The notes under the pieces: model-generated | The model's input: the letters and a program-made list of their open reading frames with translations, nothing else | The model's database searches: none | Told to the model about the DNA's origin: nothing | Made by a program: the position numbers and the translations under genes | In this document: positions 54,876 to 63,635 of the stretch, in pieces | How the letters are laid out: the number at the start of each line of letters is the position of its first letter | How positions within the stretch are numbered: the first letter of the stretch is position 1 | Assembly (NCBI RefSeq): GCF_024347135.1 | Contig: NZ_AP024908.1 | Location: forward strand, 62,001 to 126,000 | Reading direction: 5' to 3' | DNA length: 64,000 bases | Source: Vibrio spartinae | GTDB lineage: Bacteria; Pseudomonadota; Gammaproteobacteria; Enterobacterales; Vibrionaceae

Positions 54876-56357
54876 TTACTTGGTTAAACCCAAAGCTTCA
54901 TTCATCACGTGGAAGATATAGTTTTGTTCTACAGCACCCTGAAAAAGATAAGCTTCAGGGCCGCGGGCAAAAATAGCAACATCTTCACCTGAGTGGGTCT
55001 CAGAGGACAGTCTCACCAGCGATTGCTGTCTGTAGTCTAGACCCAAGACTTCTTTTTCTGTGGGATTCGAACGCGCACCTTTGACAGCACCCGGGCCATT
55101 GCCGTATGACAGCGTTGTATAACGTTTACCGTAATCATCGACGTTGTACTGACCATTTCTCTTTGACAGACCGAGAATCGGGTTGCCACGATCAGCATAA
55201 CCATTTGAAATCAAAGTATGTGCATGGTCTGCAGTCACAATGATAAGCGTATCTTCAGGGTTGGTTTTGTCTAATGCGGCTTTGATTGCATCATCATAAG
55301 CAACGGTATCAATCAGTGCTCGGGCTGCATTGCCAGCATGGTGGGCGTGATCGATGCGTCCGGCCTCAACCATGAGCAGATAACCCTCTTTATTTTGGGA
55401 CAGGATATCAATCGCTTTTGAGGTCATTTCTGCAACGGATGGCTCACCGTCTCTACGGTCAGCTTCGTACTTCATATGGCTACTTTCAAACAGGCCAAAG
55501 GCTTGTTTGGTATGACCATTCAGTGTGTCAAACCCTGTTTTGTCATCGACGTACTTGGCATCTGGGTGTTTTGCCTGCCATTCCGAAATCAGGTTACGAC
55601 CGTCTTTGCGTTTGCCTTTCTTACCCTCTGGACCAACGGTTGTGGACGGTAAGAACTCACGACGTCCGCCACCGAAGACAACATCCATACCTTGACCACC
55701 GTTGAAATTGATCAACTGCTGCGCGATATCAATACAACCTTGGTTTTTAGCAATATTTGGGAGTTTCGAGTCATTTTCCCAGTTACGATCGGCTGAATGA
55801 GCGTAAGTGGTTGCTGGTGTTGCGTGCGTAATGCGTGCCGTTGAAACCACACCAACGGACAGTCCTTTCTCCGCCGCCATTTCCCAAGCTGTTTTGGCTT
55901 CGTGGCCGATTTGGGTATTACAAAAGCCTCTTTGAACGTTGTCATCAACGCTGATAATACCTTGTTTGGTTTTAACACCGGTGACCATTGCACTTGCTGT
56001 ACCTGCTGAATCAGGCGTTTGGGCATCCGTATTGTAAGTTTTAGAAAGCGCGACATAAGGCAACTGTTCCATTGCAAGCTGATACTCTTCGCCTTGCATA
56101 CCGCGACGCTGTCCCTCATAAATTCGAGCAGCGGTGATTGTACCGACACTCATGCCGTCACCAACGAATAGGATGACATTTTTAGCCGGTTTCGCGATGG
56201 GCTTATTCGCTTTTGCTTTGGCAATTTGTTGCTGAGCCTGAACAAACCAAGCATCGTTTTTTTGCGGTGTATTCATTTGAGACATTTCACCGGTTGATGT
56301 ACAACCGACAAGTGACGCCATCAGTCCACTGGCTAATAATAGATGGTTATTTTTCAC
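54876..56357 (-). CDS. phoA: Alkaline phosphatase PhoA
   Basis: 493 residues from GTG 56357, chosen because GGAG lies seven bases upstream; an ORF to 56402 has no ribosome site. The N-terminus is a signal with lipobox-like ASLVGC, so it may be a lipoprotein. NVILFVGDGMSVGTITAARI, TPDSAGTASAMVTG (phosphoserine nucleophile), ATPATTYAHSADR, VEAGRIDHAHHAGN and LIIVTADHAHT are the metal and active-site motifs. It releases phosphate from organic esters in the periplasm or on the cell surface. Confidence 0.93.
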   Translation of the reverse strand: MKNNHLLLASGLMASLVGCTSTGEMSQMNTPQKNDAWFVQAQQQIAKAKANKPIAKPAKNVILFVGDGMSVGTITAARIYEGQRRGMQGEEYQLAMEQLPYVALSKTYNTDAQTPDSAGTASAMVTGVKTKQGIISVDDNVQRGFCNTQIGHEAKTAWEMAAEKGLSVGVVSTARITHATPATTYAHSADRNWENDSKLPNIAKNQGCIDIAQQLINFNGGQGMDVVFGGGRREFLPSTTVGPEGKKGKRKDGRNLISEWQAKHPDAKYVDDKTGFDTLNGHTKQAFGLFESSHMKYEADRRDGEPSVAEMTSKAIDILSQNKEGYLLMVEAGRIDHAHHAGNAARALIDTVAYDDAIKAALDKTNPEDTLIIVTADHAHTLISNGYADRGNPILGLSKRNGQYNVDDYGKRYTTLSYGNGPGAVKGARSNPTEKEVLGLDYRQQSLVRLSSETHSGEDVAIFARGPEAYLFQGAVEQNYIFHVMNEALGLTK

Positions 56358-56551
56358 AAAAATTCTCCGTGTTTTCTTTTTTATAATATCCACTGATACC
56401 ACATTGAGATTCGTCTTCTATTAACACTGAAAAACATGAATCATTTGTGAATAAATCATTAAACTTTTGTGTGGCTATATTTTTTATCGGTTGATTCAGT
56501 ATATTGAAGGCAAGAGAAATCAGTCCTTAAAATAAAGTTTTGGATGAATTT

Positions 56552-57076
56552 ATGATTGAAAGAAATGCGGTTTGGTTTTTATTTTTCTTGATTGGGTTAG
56601 GCTTACTGTCTGATAGTGTCAGTGCGCAGACTCAGCAACAATCAGTCGTGACGTTATCATGGGAAGACTTAATTCCCAAGGGGGAACGACATCCCGATCC
56701 CCCCGTTCGCGCGACCCCCATTGACCATGACAATGATACCCCGCCACAGTTGAAAATTGGTGGTGTTCGCCACGATCTGGATGGAAAAATAGTGAAAATC
56801 CCCGGATTTGTTATTCCGCTGGAGGGCGACGATAAAACAGTGACGGAGTTTCTGCTGGTCCCATTTCTCGGCGCATGTATTCATGTGCCGCCGCCGCCGC
56901 CGAATCAGATCATTTATGTCAAATTTGAGCATGGGGCGCCGATCCGGCAATTATGGGATATTGTTTATGTTGTCGGTCAGCTCAAAACAGAAACAATGAA
57001 TCTGGATTTGGGAGAAACGGGCTACGTGTTGTATGGGCAAGATCTTGACGATTATGAGTCAGACAATCGTGGATGA
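56552..57076 (+). CDS. DUF3299 periplasmic protein
   Basis: 174 residues from ATG 56552; signal peptide (FLFFLIGLGLLSDSVSA then QTQQQ). LDGKIVKIPGFVIPLEGDDK, FLLVPFLGACIHVPPPPPNQ is the family core, with a Cys and His that could bind metal. The DUF3299 family often accompanies lipoprotein and efflux genes; role unknown. Confidence 0.85.
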   Translation: MIERNAVWFLFFLIGLGLLSDSVSAQTQQQSVVTLSWEDLIPKGERHPDPPVRATPIDHDNDTPPQLKIGGVRHDLDGKIVKIPGFVIPLEGDDKTVTEFLLVPFLGACIHVPPPPPNQIIYVKFEHGAPIRQLWDIVYVVGQLKTETMNLDLGETGYVLYGQDLDDYESDNRG

Positions 57077-57256
57077 AGAACGAAGAGGACCAGAATTAAG
57101 CGGGCAATCTGCTGGTCTAATGACCAATTTTCTATTTTGACGATAGCGAGTTGGGACGTAGGTGACAAATCTGTATGTTGATGAATAGGTAACGCTATGA
57201 AGCGAAGGTTGTTTTGGTTATCCTAAGCCCTGAATCGGAGTTGGATGGAGGTCACG

Positions 57257-57838
57257 ATGGCGAAGGATTGGGATGAACTCGCTACGGCTTGGGAATCTGA
57301 TCAGGTCAATAGAGAGCTGACAGAAAAAGTATTTGCTGAATTAACGAAGAATATTCATTTGGAAGGCAAACACATTCTGGATTTCGGGTGTGGAACTGGC
57401 TTGTTAAGTGAGTTGATGTCGCCACAAGCTCGCTCGATTATTGCATTGGATTCATCAGAGTCCATGATCGAAGAGCTCGATAGAAAAGAACTGACAAATG
57501 TTGAGCCTGTTGTTGACGCTTTGACGAGAGGGCTCGTTGCTCAGCATCCAGCTTTTCGTAAACAGTTTGATTTGGTGGTTGCCGTCTCTGTGTGTGAATT
57601 TTTACCTCATTTGGCGGAATCTTTAGAGATTATTTACTCGCTGCTCAATCAGGGGAGTACATTTATTCACTGGGACTGGATCATTGATGATGAAGACCGC
57701 ACATCGGGCTTAGGGATGGTTGAAATGCAGGATGAGTTAATTCAGGCTGGTTTTACTCATGTGAACGTCGCTCAGGTGTTTAAGATTAAAACAGCGCAAG
57801 GCGCCATGTCTGTCATGATGGGGATTGCGGTTAAATAA
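57257..57838 (+). CDS. Class I SAM-dependent methyltransferase
   Basis: 193 residues from ATG 57257 with GGAGG six bases upstream (the ATG at 57245 overlaps that site). ILDFGCGTGLLSELM is motif I, IIALDSSESMIEEL motif II, FDLVVAVSVCEFLPHL motif IV. Substrate not known. Single-gene unit with a strong terminator. Confidence 0.87.
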   Translation: MAKDWDELATAWESDQVNRELTEKVFAELTKNIHLEGKHILDFGCGTGLLSELMSPQARSIIALDSSESMIEELDRKELTNVEPVVDALTRGLVAQHPAFRKQFDLVVAVSVCEFLPHLAESLEIIYSLLNQGSTFIHWDWIIDDEDRTSGLGMVEMQDELIQAGFTHVNVAQVFKIKTAQGAMSVMMGIAVK

Positions 57839-57890
57839 TTTATTGTTACAACTCGACACGTTTCAATTGTCATTTCAATTCTCGTTTTAG

Positions 57891-57927
57891 AAAACAGCGC
57901 CATTTCATTGAGGCGCTGTTTTTTTAT
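57891..57927 (+). terminator. Rho-independent terminator
   Basis: AAAACAGCGCC, loop, GGCGCTGTTTTTTT. Strong. Confidence 0.92.
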
Positions 57928-57952
57928 GCTTTCTTTTGCTTCAGTTTTCTCC

Positions 57953-57969
57953 CTTAAGCTTTTCTTAAG
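57953..57969 (+). promoter_or_regulatory. PmrA/QseB-type operator
   Basis: CTTAAG-N5-CTTAAG, the direct-repeat form bound by PmrA/BasR/QseB-class response regulators. A TATTCT-like -10 lies about 11 bases later, so the site would overlap the -35. It sits 42 bases before the 58011 gene, whose operon encodes a regulator of this class. Confidence 0.75.
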
Positions 57970-58010
57970 TTTCCTACCTTATTCTGATTTCAGGTCTTCA
58001 AGAGGGTTGA

Positions 58011-58619
58011 ATGATGCAAGCAGCTCTGCGTAATGCTTCAATGACATTAGAGATAATTAGTGAGACGCACCCTATGCGTCATCAGGTTGAACGGTATATA
58101 GCCGAAAGATATTCATATGCATTTGATGCCAATATCGAGCAATTCATGCCACTGTTTTTAGCGTTGTTACAGGGAGAGGACATTCAGTCAATTTGTGGTT
58201 ATCGAGCCGCCTCTGAAGCACCGTTATTTCTGGAGCAATATTTGGACTTGGCTGCTGAAAAGGCAGTTTCTGAGGCTTTTGCACAGACCATCGAGCGTAC
58301 GACGCTGATTGAGTTCGGGCAACTTGCTTCGTTTTCCAAAGGGTTATCACCATTTCATTTTTATCTGATTGCCCAACGCTTGGTTGAGATGGGATATCAG
58401 TGGTGTATCTGTACGGTTACGGATCCGCTTTACGCCCTAATGAAGCGCTTAGGACTGAACCCAGTCGTGATTGCTCAAGCGGATGCTCGAAGAGTCGATC
58501 ATGCCGCTCAGTGGGGACGTTACTATCAGCTTCGTCCCCGAATTGTCGCTGGCGATCTGCAACAAAGTCTGGCTCATTTGAAGCGTTATTGGTTGACTAA
58601 AGGTATCTGTACAGAATGA
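58011..58619 (+). CDS. Thermostable hemolysin family (T_hemolysin, GNAT-like)
   Basis: 202 residues. ICGYRAASEAPLFLEQYLDL, TTLIEFGQLASFSKGLSPFH, YQWCICTVTDPLYALMKRLG are the features of the T_hemolysin family (delta-VPH). The fold resembles acyl-HSL synthases/GNATs more than pore formers, so it is more probably an acyl-transfer enzyme than a toxin. First gene of an operon; the ligase follows after 10 bp. Confidence 0.85.
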   Translation: MMQAALRNASMTLEIISETHPMRHQVERYIAERYSYAFDANIEQFMPLFLALLQGEDIQSICGYRAASEAPLFLEQYLDLAAEKAVSEAFAQTIERTTLIEFGQLASFSKGLSPFHFYLIAQRLVEMGYQWCICTVTDPLYALMKRLGLNPVVIAQADARRVDHAAQWGRYYQLRPRIVAGDLQQSLAHLKRYWLTKGICTE

Positions 58620-58629
58620 GGCATTATCA

Positions 58630-60141
58630 ATGAGTGAAAGTATATTATCTGCATTATTTTCTCATGCGAGTCAGCGTCCGGATGCCATTGCATTTATCGG
58701 CCAGAATGCACTTGGTGAACCTGAGACACTGACGTTTCAACAACTGTCTGAACAGGTTCTTCACTATGCTGATGTGTTCAGCGAATTACAGTCACGTTGC
58801 ATCGCCATTTATGCAGAGAACAGTTTGTCCTGGCTGATTGCGGATTTAGCCGCAATGTATGCACAAATTCCTTGTGTGCCGCTGCCTAAATTTTTTAGCC
58901 CTGCTCAGATTGAACACGTTCTTTCTCAAACGGGGACAGACACGCTTATCTATGATCAGCCTTTGCAGGGATTTGAGCCTTGCGGTGAACTGCAAGAGTG
59001 CGCCATTGGGCGGCGCGCTGAATTCAACAATGAGTCTGAACATTCTCATTGTGTTCACGGGGGAATTCTTCCGGGAACCGTCAAAATTACGTTTACCTCG
59101 GGTTCAACCGGGCAACCCAAGGGGGTGTGTTTGAGTCAGCAGAGTCTCGATCAGGTGACATCGAGTCTGGCGCAGGCGATGGCCAAACAGAGTGGCTTAG
59201 AAAAACATCTGGTGATGTTGCCACTGTCCACTTTGCTGGAAAATATCACGGGCGTGTATGTCCCCTTAGTGCTTGGTTTAACATCGGTGGTGTTGAATGG
59301 TGCATCTGTCGGGCTTCAGGGCTCTAGCCAGTTTTCTCCGGAGCAATTTGCAGGCGCATTAATGAAATACCAGCCTCATTCGCTGGTACTGACACCGGCG
59401 TTGTTACACGCGTTGATCGCTGTGACTCGCCATGTTCCCCAACTCGCCGGGTCGCTTCAGTTTATCGCTGTCGGTGGTGCCAGAGTCACCCCACAAACAT
59501 TGGTTGAAGCCCATCGCTTAGGATTGCCGGTGTATGAGGGATACGGATTATCTGAATGTGGCTCGGTGGTCAGTCTGAATACGCCGGATGCCAATCGCCC
59601 CGGAACCGCAGGAAAAATTTTGCCCCATGCTGAAGTGCGGATCACGGATGATGGTGAGATTCTCGTCAGAGGCGCTGTTGCACTTGGATATATCAATCAG
59701 CCTTTGGCTTCAGAATGGGTCGCGACCGGAGATCTGGGGCATGTTGATGAGCGCGGCTTTTTATCGGTTCAGGGGAGAAAGAAAAATCAGATTATTACTG
59801 GATTTGGCCGCAATATTTCTCCTGAATGGATTGAATCAGAAAGCCAGCAATGGGATGCTCTGCGAAGTTTGATTGTTGTCGGTGAAGCAAAGGACCGGCT
59901 CATGGGGGTTGTTCTGTCTCAGGATGTGGAAAAAGTGACGACTGCGATTGCCGCGTTGAATTGTCAGTTGCCTGATTATGCGCATATTTGTCAGGTGATA
60001 TTGGTTTTGTCACCGCAAGAATACCGAGCATTGCTGACAGCAAATGGGCGCCCTAAACGACATCTGGTTGAAGAACAGGTGGACTTGTGGTGCGGCAATA
60101 TTGCGTCTTTTCAGAATATGATAAAGCGAATTGATATTTAA
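58630..60141 (+). CDS. AMP-dependent acyl-CoA synthetase/ligase
   Basis: 503 residues. ITFTSGSTGQPKGVCLS is the P-loop (A3), YEGYGLSECGSVVS A5, WVATGDLGHVDERGFL A7, and GRKKNQIITGFGRNISP A8. The usual A10 lysine region is NGRPKRHLVE. It activates a carboxylic acid as acyl-AMP, probably a fatty or aryl acid. Downstream is the diiron-type protein. Confidence 0.92.
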   Translation: MSESILSALFSHASQRPDAIAFIGQNALGEPETLTFQQLSEQVLHYADVFSELQSRCIAIYAENSLSWLIADLAAMYAQIPCVPLPKFFSPAQIEHVLSQTGTDTLIYDQPLQGFEPCGELQECAIGRRAEFNNESEHSHCVHGGILPGTVKITFTSGSTGQPKGVCLSQQSLDQVTSSLAQAMAKQSGLEKHLVMLPLSTLLENITGVYVPLVLGLTSVVLNGASVGLQGSSQFSPEQFAGALMKYQPHSLVLTPALLHALIAVTRHVPQLAGSLQFIAVGGARVTPQTLVEAHRLGLPVYEGYGLSECGSVVSLNTPDANRPGTAGKILPHAEVRITDDGEILVRGAVALGYINQPLASEWVATGDLGHVDERGFLSVQGRKKNQIITGFGRNISPEWIESESQQWDALRSLIVVGEAKDRLMGVVLSQDVEKVTTAIAALNCQLPDYAHICQVILVLSPQEYRALLTANGRPKRHLVEEQVDLWCGNIASFQNMIKRIDI

Positions 60142-60169
60142 TTTTAACATTGATTGTGGAGTAGAACAG

Positions 60170-60832
60170 ATGAGTGATTTTTTTAATCAGTTACAACAAG
60201 CAACCCAGCCTGCCCGTGAGACGATGTTGTCTGCACCGATTATCGCTGCATGTCATCAGGGCAACATTAATCTGGCTCAGTATCAGGCATTTCTGACCCA
60301 GGCATACCATCATGTGAAACATACGGTGCCATTGCTCATGGCATGTGGGGCTCGCCTCGGCGAAGAGAAAGAATGGTTGCGGACTGCGATTGCCGAATAT
60401 ATTGAAGAGGAAATCGGTCACCATGAGTGGATTTTGAATGATATTGACGCTTGCGGTGGTTCTGCCGATGATGTGCGTCACAATCTGAATGATGGTGCGG
60501 TTTGTTCAGCGATTGAATTGATGGTCGCTTATTTATATCACCAGATTGACCGAGGCCATCCGCTGGCTTTATTCGGTATGGTTTGGGTCTTGGAAGGGAC
60601 AAGTGTTGGTATCGGTGGGCAGGTTGCTCAACAGGTTAAGCAAACGCTCAATTTGCAAGATGATGCATTGACTTATCTGACTTCTCATAGTGAACTTGAT
60701 CAGGAGCATATTCAGTTTTTTGCCCGCCTGATGGGTCAGATCACCGACCCGGATGAGCAGCAAGTGATTATCCGTTCTGCCAATATGGTATTTCAGCTGT
60801 ACGGACAAATGCTACAGACGCTAACCCAATAA
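60170..60832 (+). CDS. Heme-oxygenase-like (TenA/HDO-type) diiron protein
   Basis: 220 residues from ATG 60170 (GGAG upstream). EYIEEEIGHHEW gives Glu and His, WVLEGTSVGIG a central Glu, and HSELDQEH the His-x3-Asp-x2-His set. That is the six-ligand pattern of heme-oxygenase-like diiron oxidases (CADD, UndA, SznF). Likely an O2-dependent oxidation or C-C cleavage of the acid activated by the ligase, or an N-oxygenation. Substrate unknown. Confidence 0.8.
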   Translation: MSDFFNQLQQATQPARETMLSAPIIAACHQGNINLAQYQAFLTQAYHHVKHTVPLLMACGARLGEEKEWLRTAIAEYIEEEIGHHEWILNDIDACGGSADDVRHNLNDGAVCSAIELMVAYLYHQIDRGHPLALFGMVWVLEGTSVGIGGQVAQQVKQTLNLQDDALTYLTSHSELDQEHIQFFARLMGQITDPDEQQVIIRSANMVFQLYGQMLQTLTQ

Positions 60833-60866
60833 ACGGCAATCAATTGTCGTCAAGGAGCAACAGGTT

Positions 60867-61514
60867 ATGAGAGCGAGTATAAGAAAGCGGATAATGACAG
60901 CATGCTGCCTTTTGATCGGGTCATCATCCGTATGGGCAAGTGGTGCTGACCCACTGGTCACGATTCAGAAAAAGTGGGCCGAGTGCCAGTATCAATCAAA
61001 GGATGAGGATCAGCAAGTTTACTGTCTGGAGAATCTGGTTAAATTGAGTGACAGCTCGCTTCAACATGCCCCGGATCGCAATGATTTAAAAATCTGGCTG
61101 GCAATTAGTAAGAGTTCACTGGCGGGCGCAGATGGTGGATTAGGTGGCCTCTCTTTGGCAAAACAAGCGAGAGCCTTGCTGGAAGACGTAGTAAAAACAG
61201 CACCAGAGACATTAGACGGGTCAGCATATGTCACATTAGGAACGCTGTACTATAAAGTGCCGGGATGGCCCGTTGGGTTTGGCGATGATGACAAGGCTGA
61301 AGAGATGCTCAAAAAGGCTTTGAAATATAATCCGAATGGGATTGATCCCAACTATTTTTATGCTGATTTTCTGGCGGAAGATGGGCGTAAAGCTGAAGCG
61401 ATTAAATATCTGAAACGTGCGGCGGTGGCACCGGCAAGAGAAACGAGACCGCTCGCTGATCAGGGACGGATGGCCGAAGTTCAGCGACGTTTAAAAGAGT
61501 TAGGTGCTCAATGA
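60867..61514 (+). CDS. Exported TPR-type protein (TatT-like)
   Basis: 215 residues; signal peptide (MTACCLLIGSSSVWA then SGADP). SLAKQARALLEDVVKTAPET, GFGDDDKAEEMLKKALKYNP and YFYADFLAEDGRKAEAIKYL are TPR-like helices; similar to the TatT periplasmic proteins of TRAP systems. It could bind a lipid or the operon's product in the periplasm. The stop overlaps the response-regulator start (ATGA). Confidence 0.78.
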   Translation: MRASIRKRIMTACCLLIGSSSVWASGADPLVTIQKKWAECQYQSKDEDQQVYCLENLVKLSDSSLQHAPDRNDLKIWLAISKSSLAGADGGLGGLSLAKQARALLEDVVKTAPETLDGSAYVTLGTLYYKVPGWPVGFGDDDKAEEMLKKALKYNPNGIDPNYFYADFLAEDGRKAEAIKYLKRAAVAPARETRPLADQGRMAEVQRRLKELGAQ

Positions 61515-62170
61515 GACTATTGCTCGTCGAAGATGATGTGTTATTAGGAGAGTCGATGGTGACGGCATTGCATCGTCATGGTTACACCGTTGACTGGCTT
61601 GAACGGGGTTCCGGTGTTGTGACTGCTCTGAAAACAGAGCAGTTTACGGCGATTATTCTTGATCTCATGCTGCCTGATATTGGTGGATTTGAGGTTCTGA
61701 AAGCGGTGCGGCGTGCGGGATATTCACTACCGATTATGATTTTAACCGCGCGTGATGAAATTCAAGATCGCGTGAAAGGATTAGATGGCGGCGCTGATGA
61801 TTATCTGGTGAAGCCATTTGCATTAGAAGAATTACTGGCCCGTTTACGCGTGATGATTCGGCGACTCTCCGGTGCAACTGATAGTCAGGTGGAAGTCGGT
61901 GATTTAGTGTTGTCTCTGGACAGACAGGTTGTATTGTACCAAGGACAGGCACTGAAGCTGACCAACAATGAATTTAAGCTGCTGGCATCGCTGATGAATC
62001 AGGCTGGACGGGTCATGAGTAAAGAGCAACTTCAGCAGTCGTTACACGGTTGGGATGAAGGCAGCAGTGATAATGCGATTGAAGTGCACATCCATAATTT
62101 GCGCAAAAAAGTCCCGGGCAATGTGATAAAAAACATTCGTGGTGTAGGATATATCATTGAAAAGTATTAA
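61511..62170 (+). CDS. OmpR-family response regulator (QseB/PmrA-like)
   Basis: 219 residues. The receiver has EDDVLLGE, the phospho-Asp in IILDLMLPDIGGFEV, and DYLVKPFALEELLARL. The C-terminal winged helix is LTNNEFKLLASLMNQAGRVM, DNAIEVHIHNLRKKV. The PmrA/QseB group usually binds CTTAAG-like repeats, and one lies before this operon. Confidence 0.93.
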   Translation: MRLLLVEDDVLLGESMVTALHRHGYTVDWLERGSGVVTALKTEQFTAIILDLMLPDIGGFEVLKAVRRAGYSLPIMILTARDEIQDRVKGLDGGADDYLVKPFALEELLARLRVMIRRLSGATDSQVEVGDLVLSLDRQVVLYQGQALKLTNNEFKLLASLMNQAGRVMSKEQLQQSLHGWDEGSSDNAIEVHIHNLRKKVPGNVIKNIRGVGYIIEKY

Positions 62171-63581
62171 AAAAATATATTCTATAAAAAAGCGTATTAC
62201 GTTGTCGATGATTGCGCTCTCTTCGGTGTTTATTCTTGTTTCTCTGTTTTTCAGCTATAGCTCATCACACCATGAGATTCTGGAAGTCTATGATGCGCGG
62301 TTGGGACAGACGGCCAAGCTCTTTTTATTAAGTCTGCCGGATTCCGGTACGCTAAAAGTGAACTCTGAAAATGTCAGACAGCTAGACAGCTGGATGCAAA
62401 ATATCCGGGATGCGCATAGTGATGATAAAGCAACCGCTTATGGGCATCCCTATGAACAAAAATTACTGATTCAGTTGTATCGGGATGGCAAAGTCGTCTG
62501 GGGATCGCACCTGCGTAATCATGTGATCGTGCATGATCCGACTTATTCCGGGTTTGGCTATGTTGATGTCGCCGGCAAGCAGTGGCGGTATTTTCAACTT
62601 CCCTTGAAGCGATATAATTCGCAGCATTCCGAGTACATTATTGTTGCGGAGCAGCAAGCGGTCCGGAATGAGATGATTACCGAACTTGCATTTTCCACGG
62701 TGGTCCCACAGTTGGTGCTGATCCCATGCTTAGCGCTGGTATTGTACTTTTTGATTGATCGCCATTTTGCTCCGATTACCGAATTACAACAGGCCATTTC
62801 CCGACGGAGTGTGAGCAAGCTCGATTCCGTGACGGTCGGGCTTGATACGACCGAGTTGTCATCGTTAGTGACAACTTTAAATCGATTACTTGCTGAACTG
62901 GATAGTGCGTGGAAACGAGAAAAACGTTTTACCGGGATGGCGGCTCACGAGTTAAAAACACCATTAGCTGTATTGCGACTGAATGCTGAAAACGCCTTAA
63001 ACAGTGAGCGTGAAGAGGATTTGCATACCGACTTACACAATATTTTGCGAGGCATTGAACGTTCAGATCGTCTGATTCAACAGTTGCTCACTTTAGCCCG
63101 GGTTGAAAACATCCACAGTATGGAACGGGCTGAGATCGATTTGAAACGCTTAGTTCAATATGTCATGGGAGAACTGGCACCGTTGGCGTTGCGAAATAAA
63201 CAGGAGATATCACTGAGCGGTGATGACTGCCTGATCCCCGGAGATGAATCGTTATTGGGAATTCTACTGAGTAATCTGATTGATAATGCCATTCGCTATG
63301 CTGGTGAGGGGCAACAGATTACGGTGACGCTGAAAGATTTGCCGGATAGGGTGCAGGTTTATGTCACCGACACCGGCGAAGATCTTACTGCTGAAGCGCG
63401 TGAAAAATTGTTTGAAAGTTTTTATCGCTCAAATCGGGAAAGAGGTGATGGCGCAGGATTGGGGCTTGCGATTACAAGAGATATCGTCAAGCTGCATTAT
63501 GGAACGGTTGAACTGCTGCCCCGAGAGAATCAGGCAAATACATTTTTGGTGTCATTCATGAAAAATCAGCATGAGCTTTAG
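62157..63581 (+). CDS. Sensor histidine kinase (QseC/PmrB-like)
   Basis: 474 residues from TTG 62157, overlapping the response regulator by 14 bp. Two membrane helices flank a periplasmic sensor of ~150 residues (SSVFILVSLFFSY; VVPQLVLIPCLALVLYFLID). The H-box is AAHELKTPLAVLRLN; ATP-binding N and G boxes are LLSNLIDNAIRYA and GAGLGLAI. It phosphorylates the regulator encoded just upstream. Confidence 0.93.
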   Translation: MKSIKKIYSIKKRITLSMIALSSVFILVSLFFSYSSSHHEILEVYDARLGQTAKLFLLSLPDSGTLKVNSENVRQLDSWMQNIRDAHSDDKATAYGHPYEQKLLIQLYRDGKVVWGSHLRNHVIVHDPTYSGFGYVDVAGKQWRYFQLPLKRYNSQHSEYIIVAEQQAVRNEMITELAFSTVVPQLVLIPCLALVLYFLIDRHFAPITELQQAISRRSVSKLDSVTVGLDTTELSSLVTTLNRLLAELDSAWKREKRFTGMAAHELKTPLAVLRLNAENALNSEREEDLHTDLHNILRGIERSDRLIQQLLTLARVENIHSMERAEIDLKRLVQYVMGELAPLALRNKQEISLSGDDCLIPGDESLLGILLSNLIDNAIRYAGEGQQITVTLKDLPDRVQVYVTDTGEDLTAEAREKLFESFYRSNRERGDGAGLGLAITRDIVKLHYGTVELLPRENQANTFLVSFMKNQHEL

Positions 63582-63635
63582 CCTTCTTGGTCAAAAGCAG
63601 TCACAAGAGACAGAATCATAAAAGGAACATGGGGT

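Noticed and set aside
58011..58619. Pore-forming hemolysin
   Set aside because: The sequence looks like a GNAT/acyl-HSL-synthase-type fold and lies in a biosynthetic operon, so the hemolysin name is historical.
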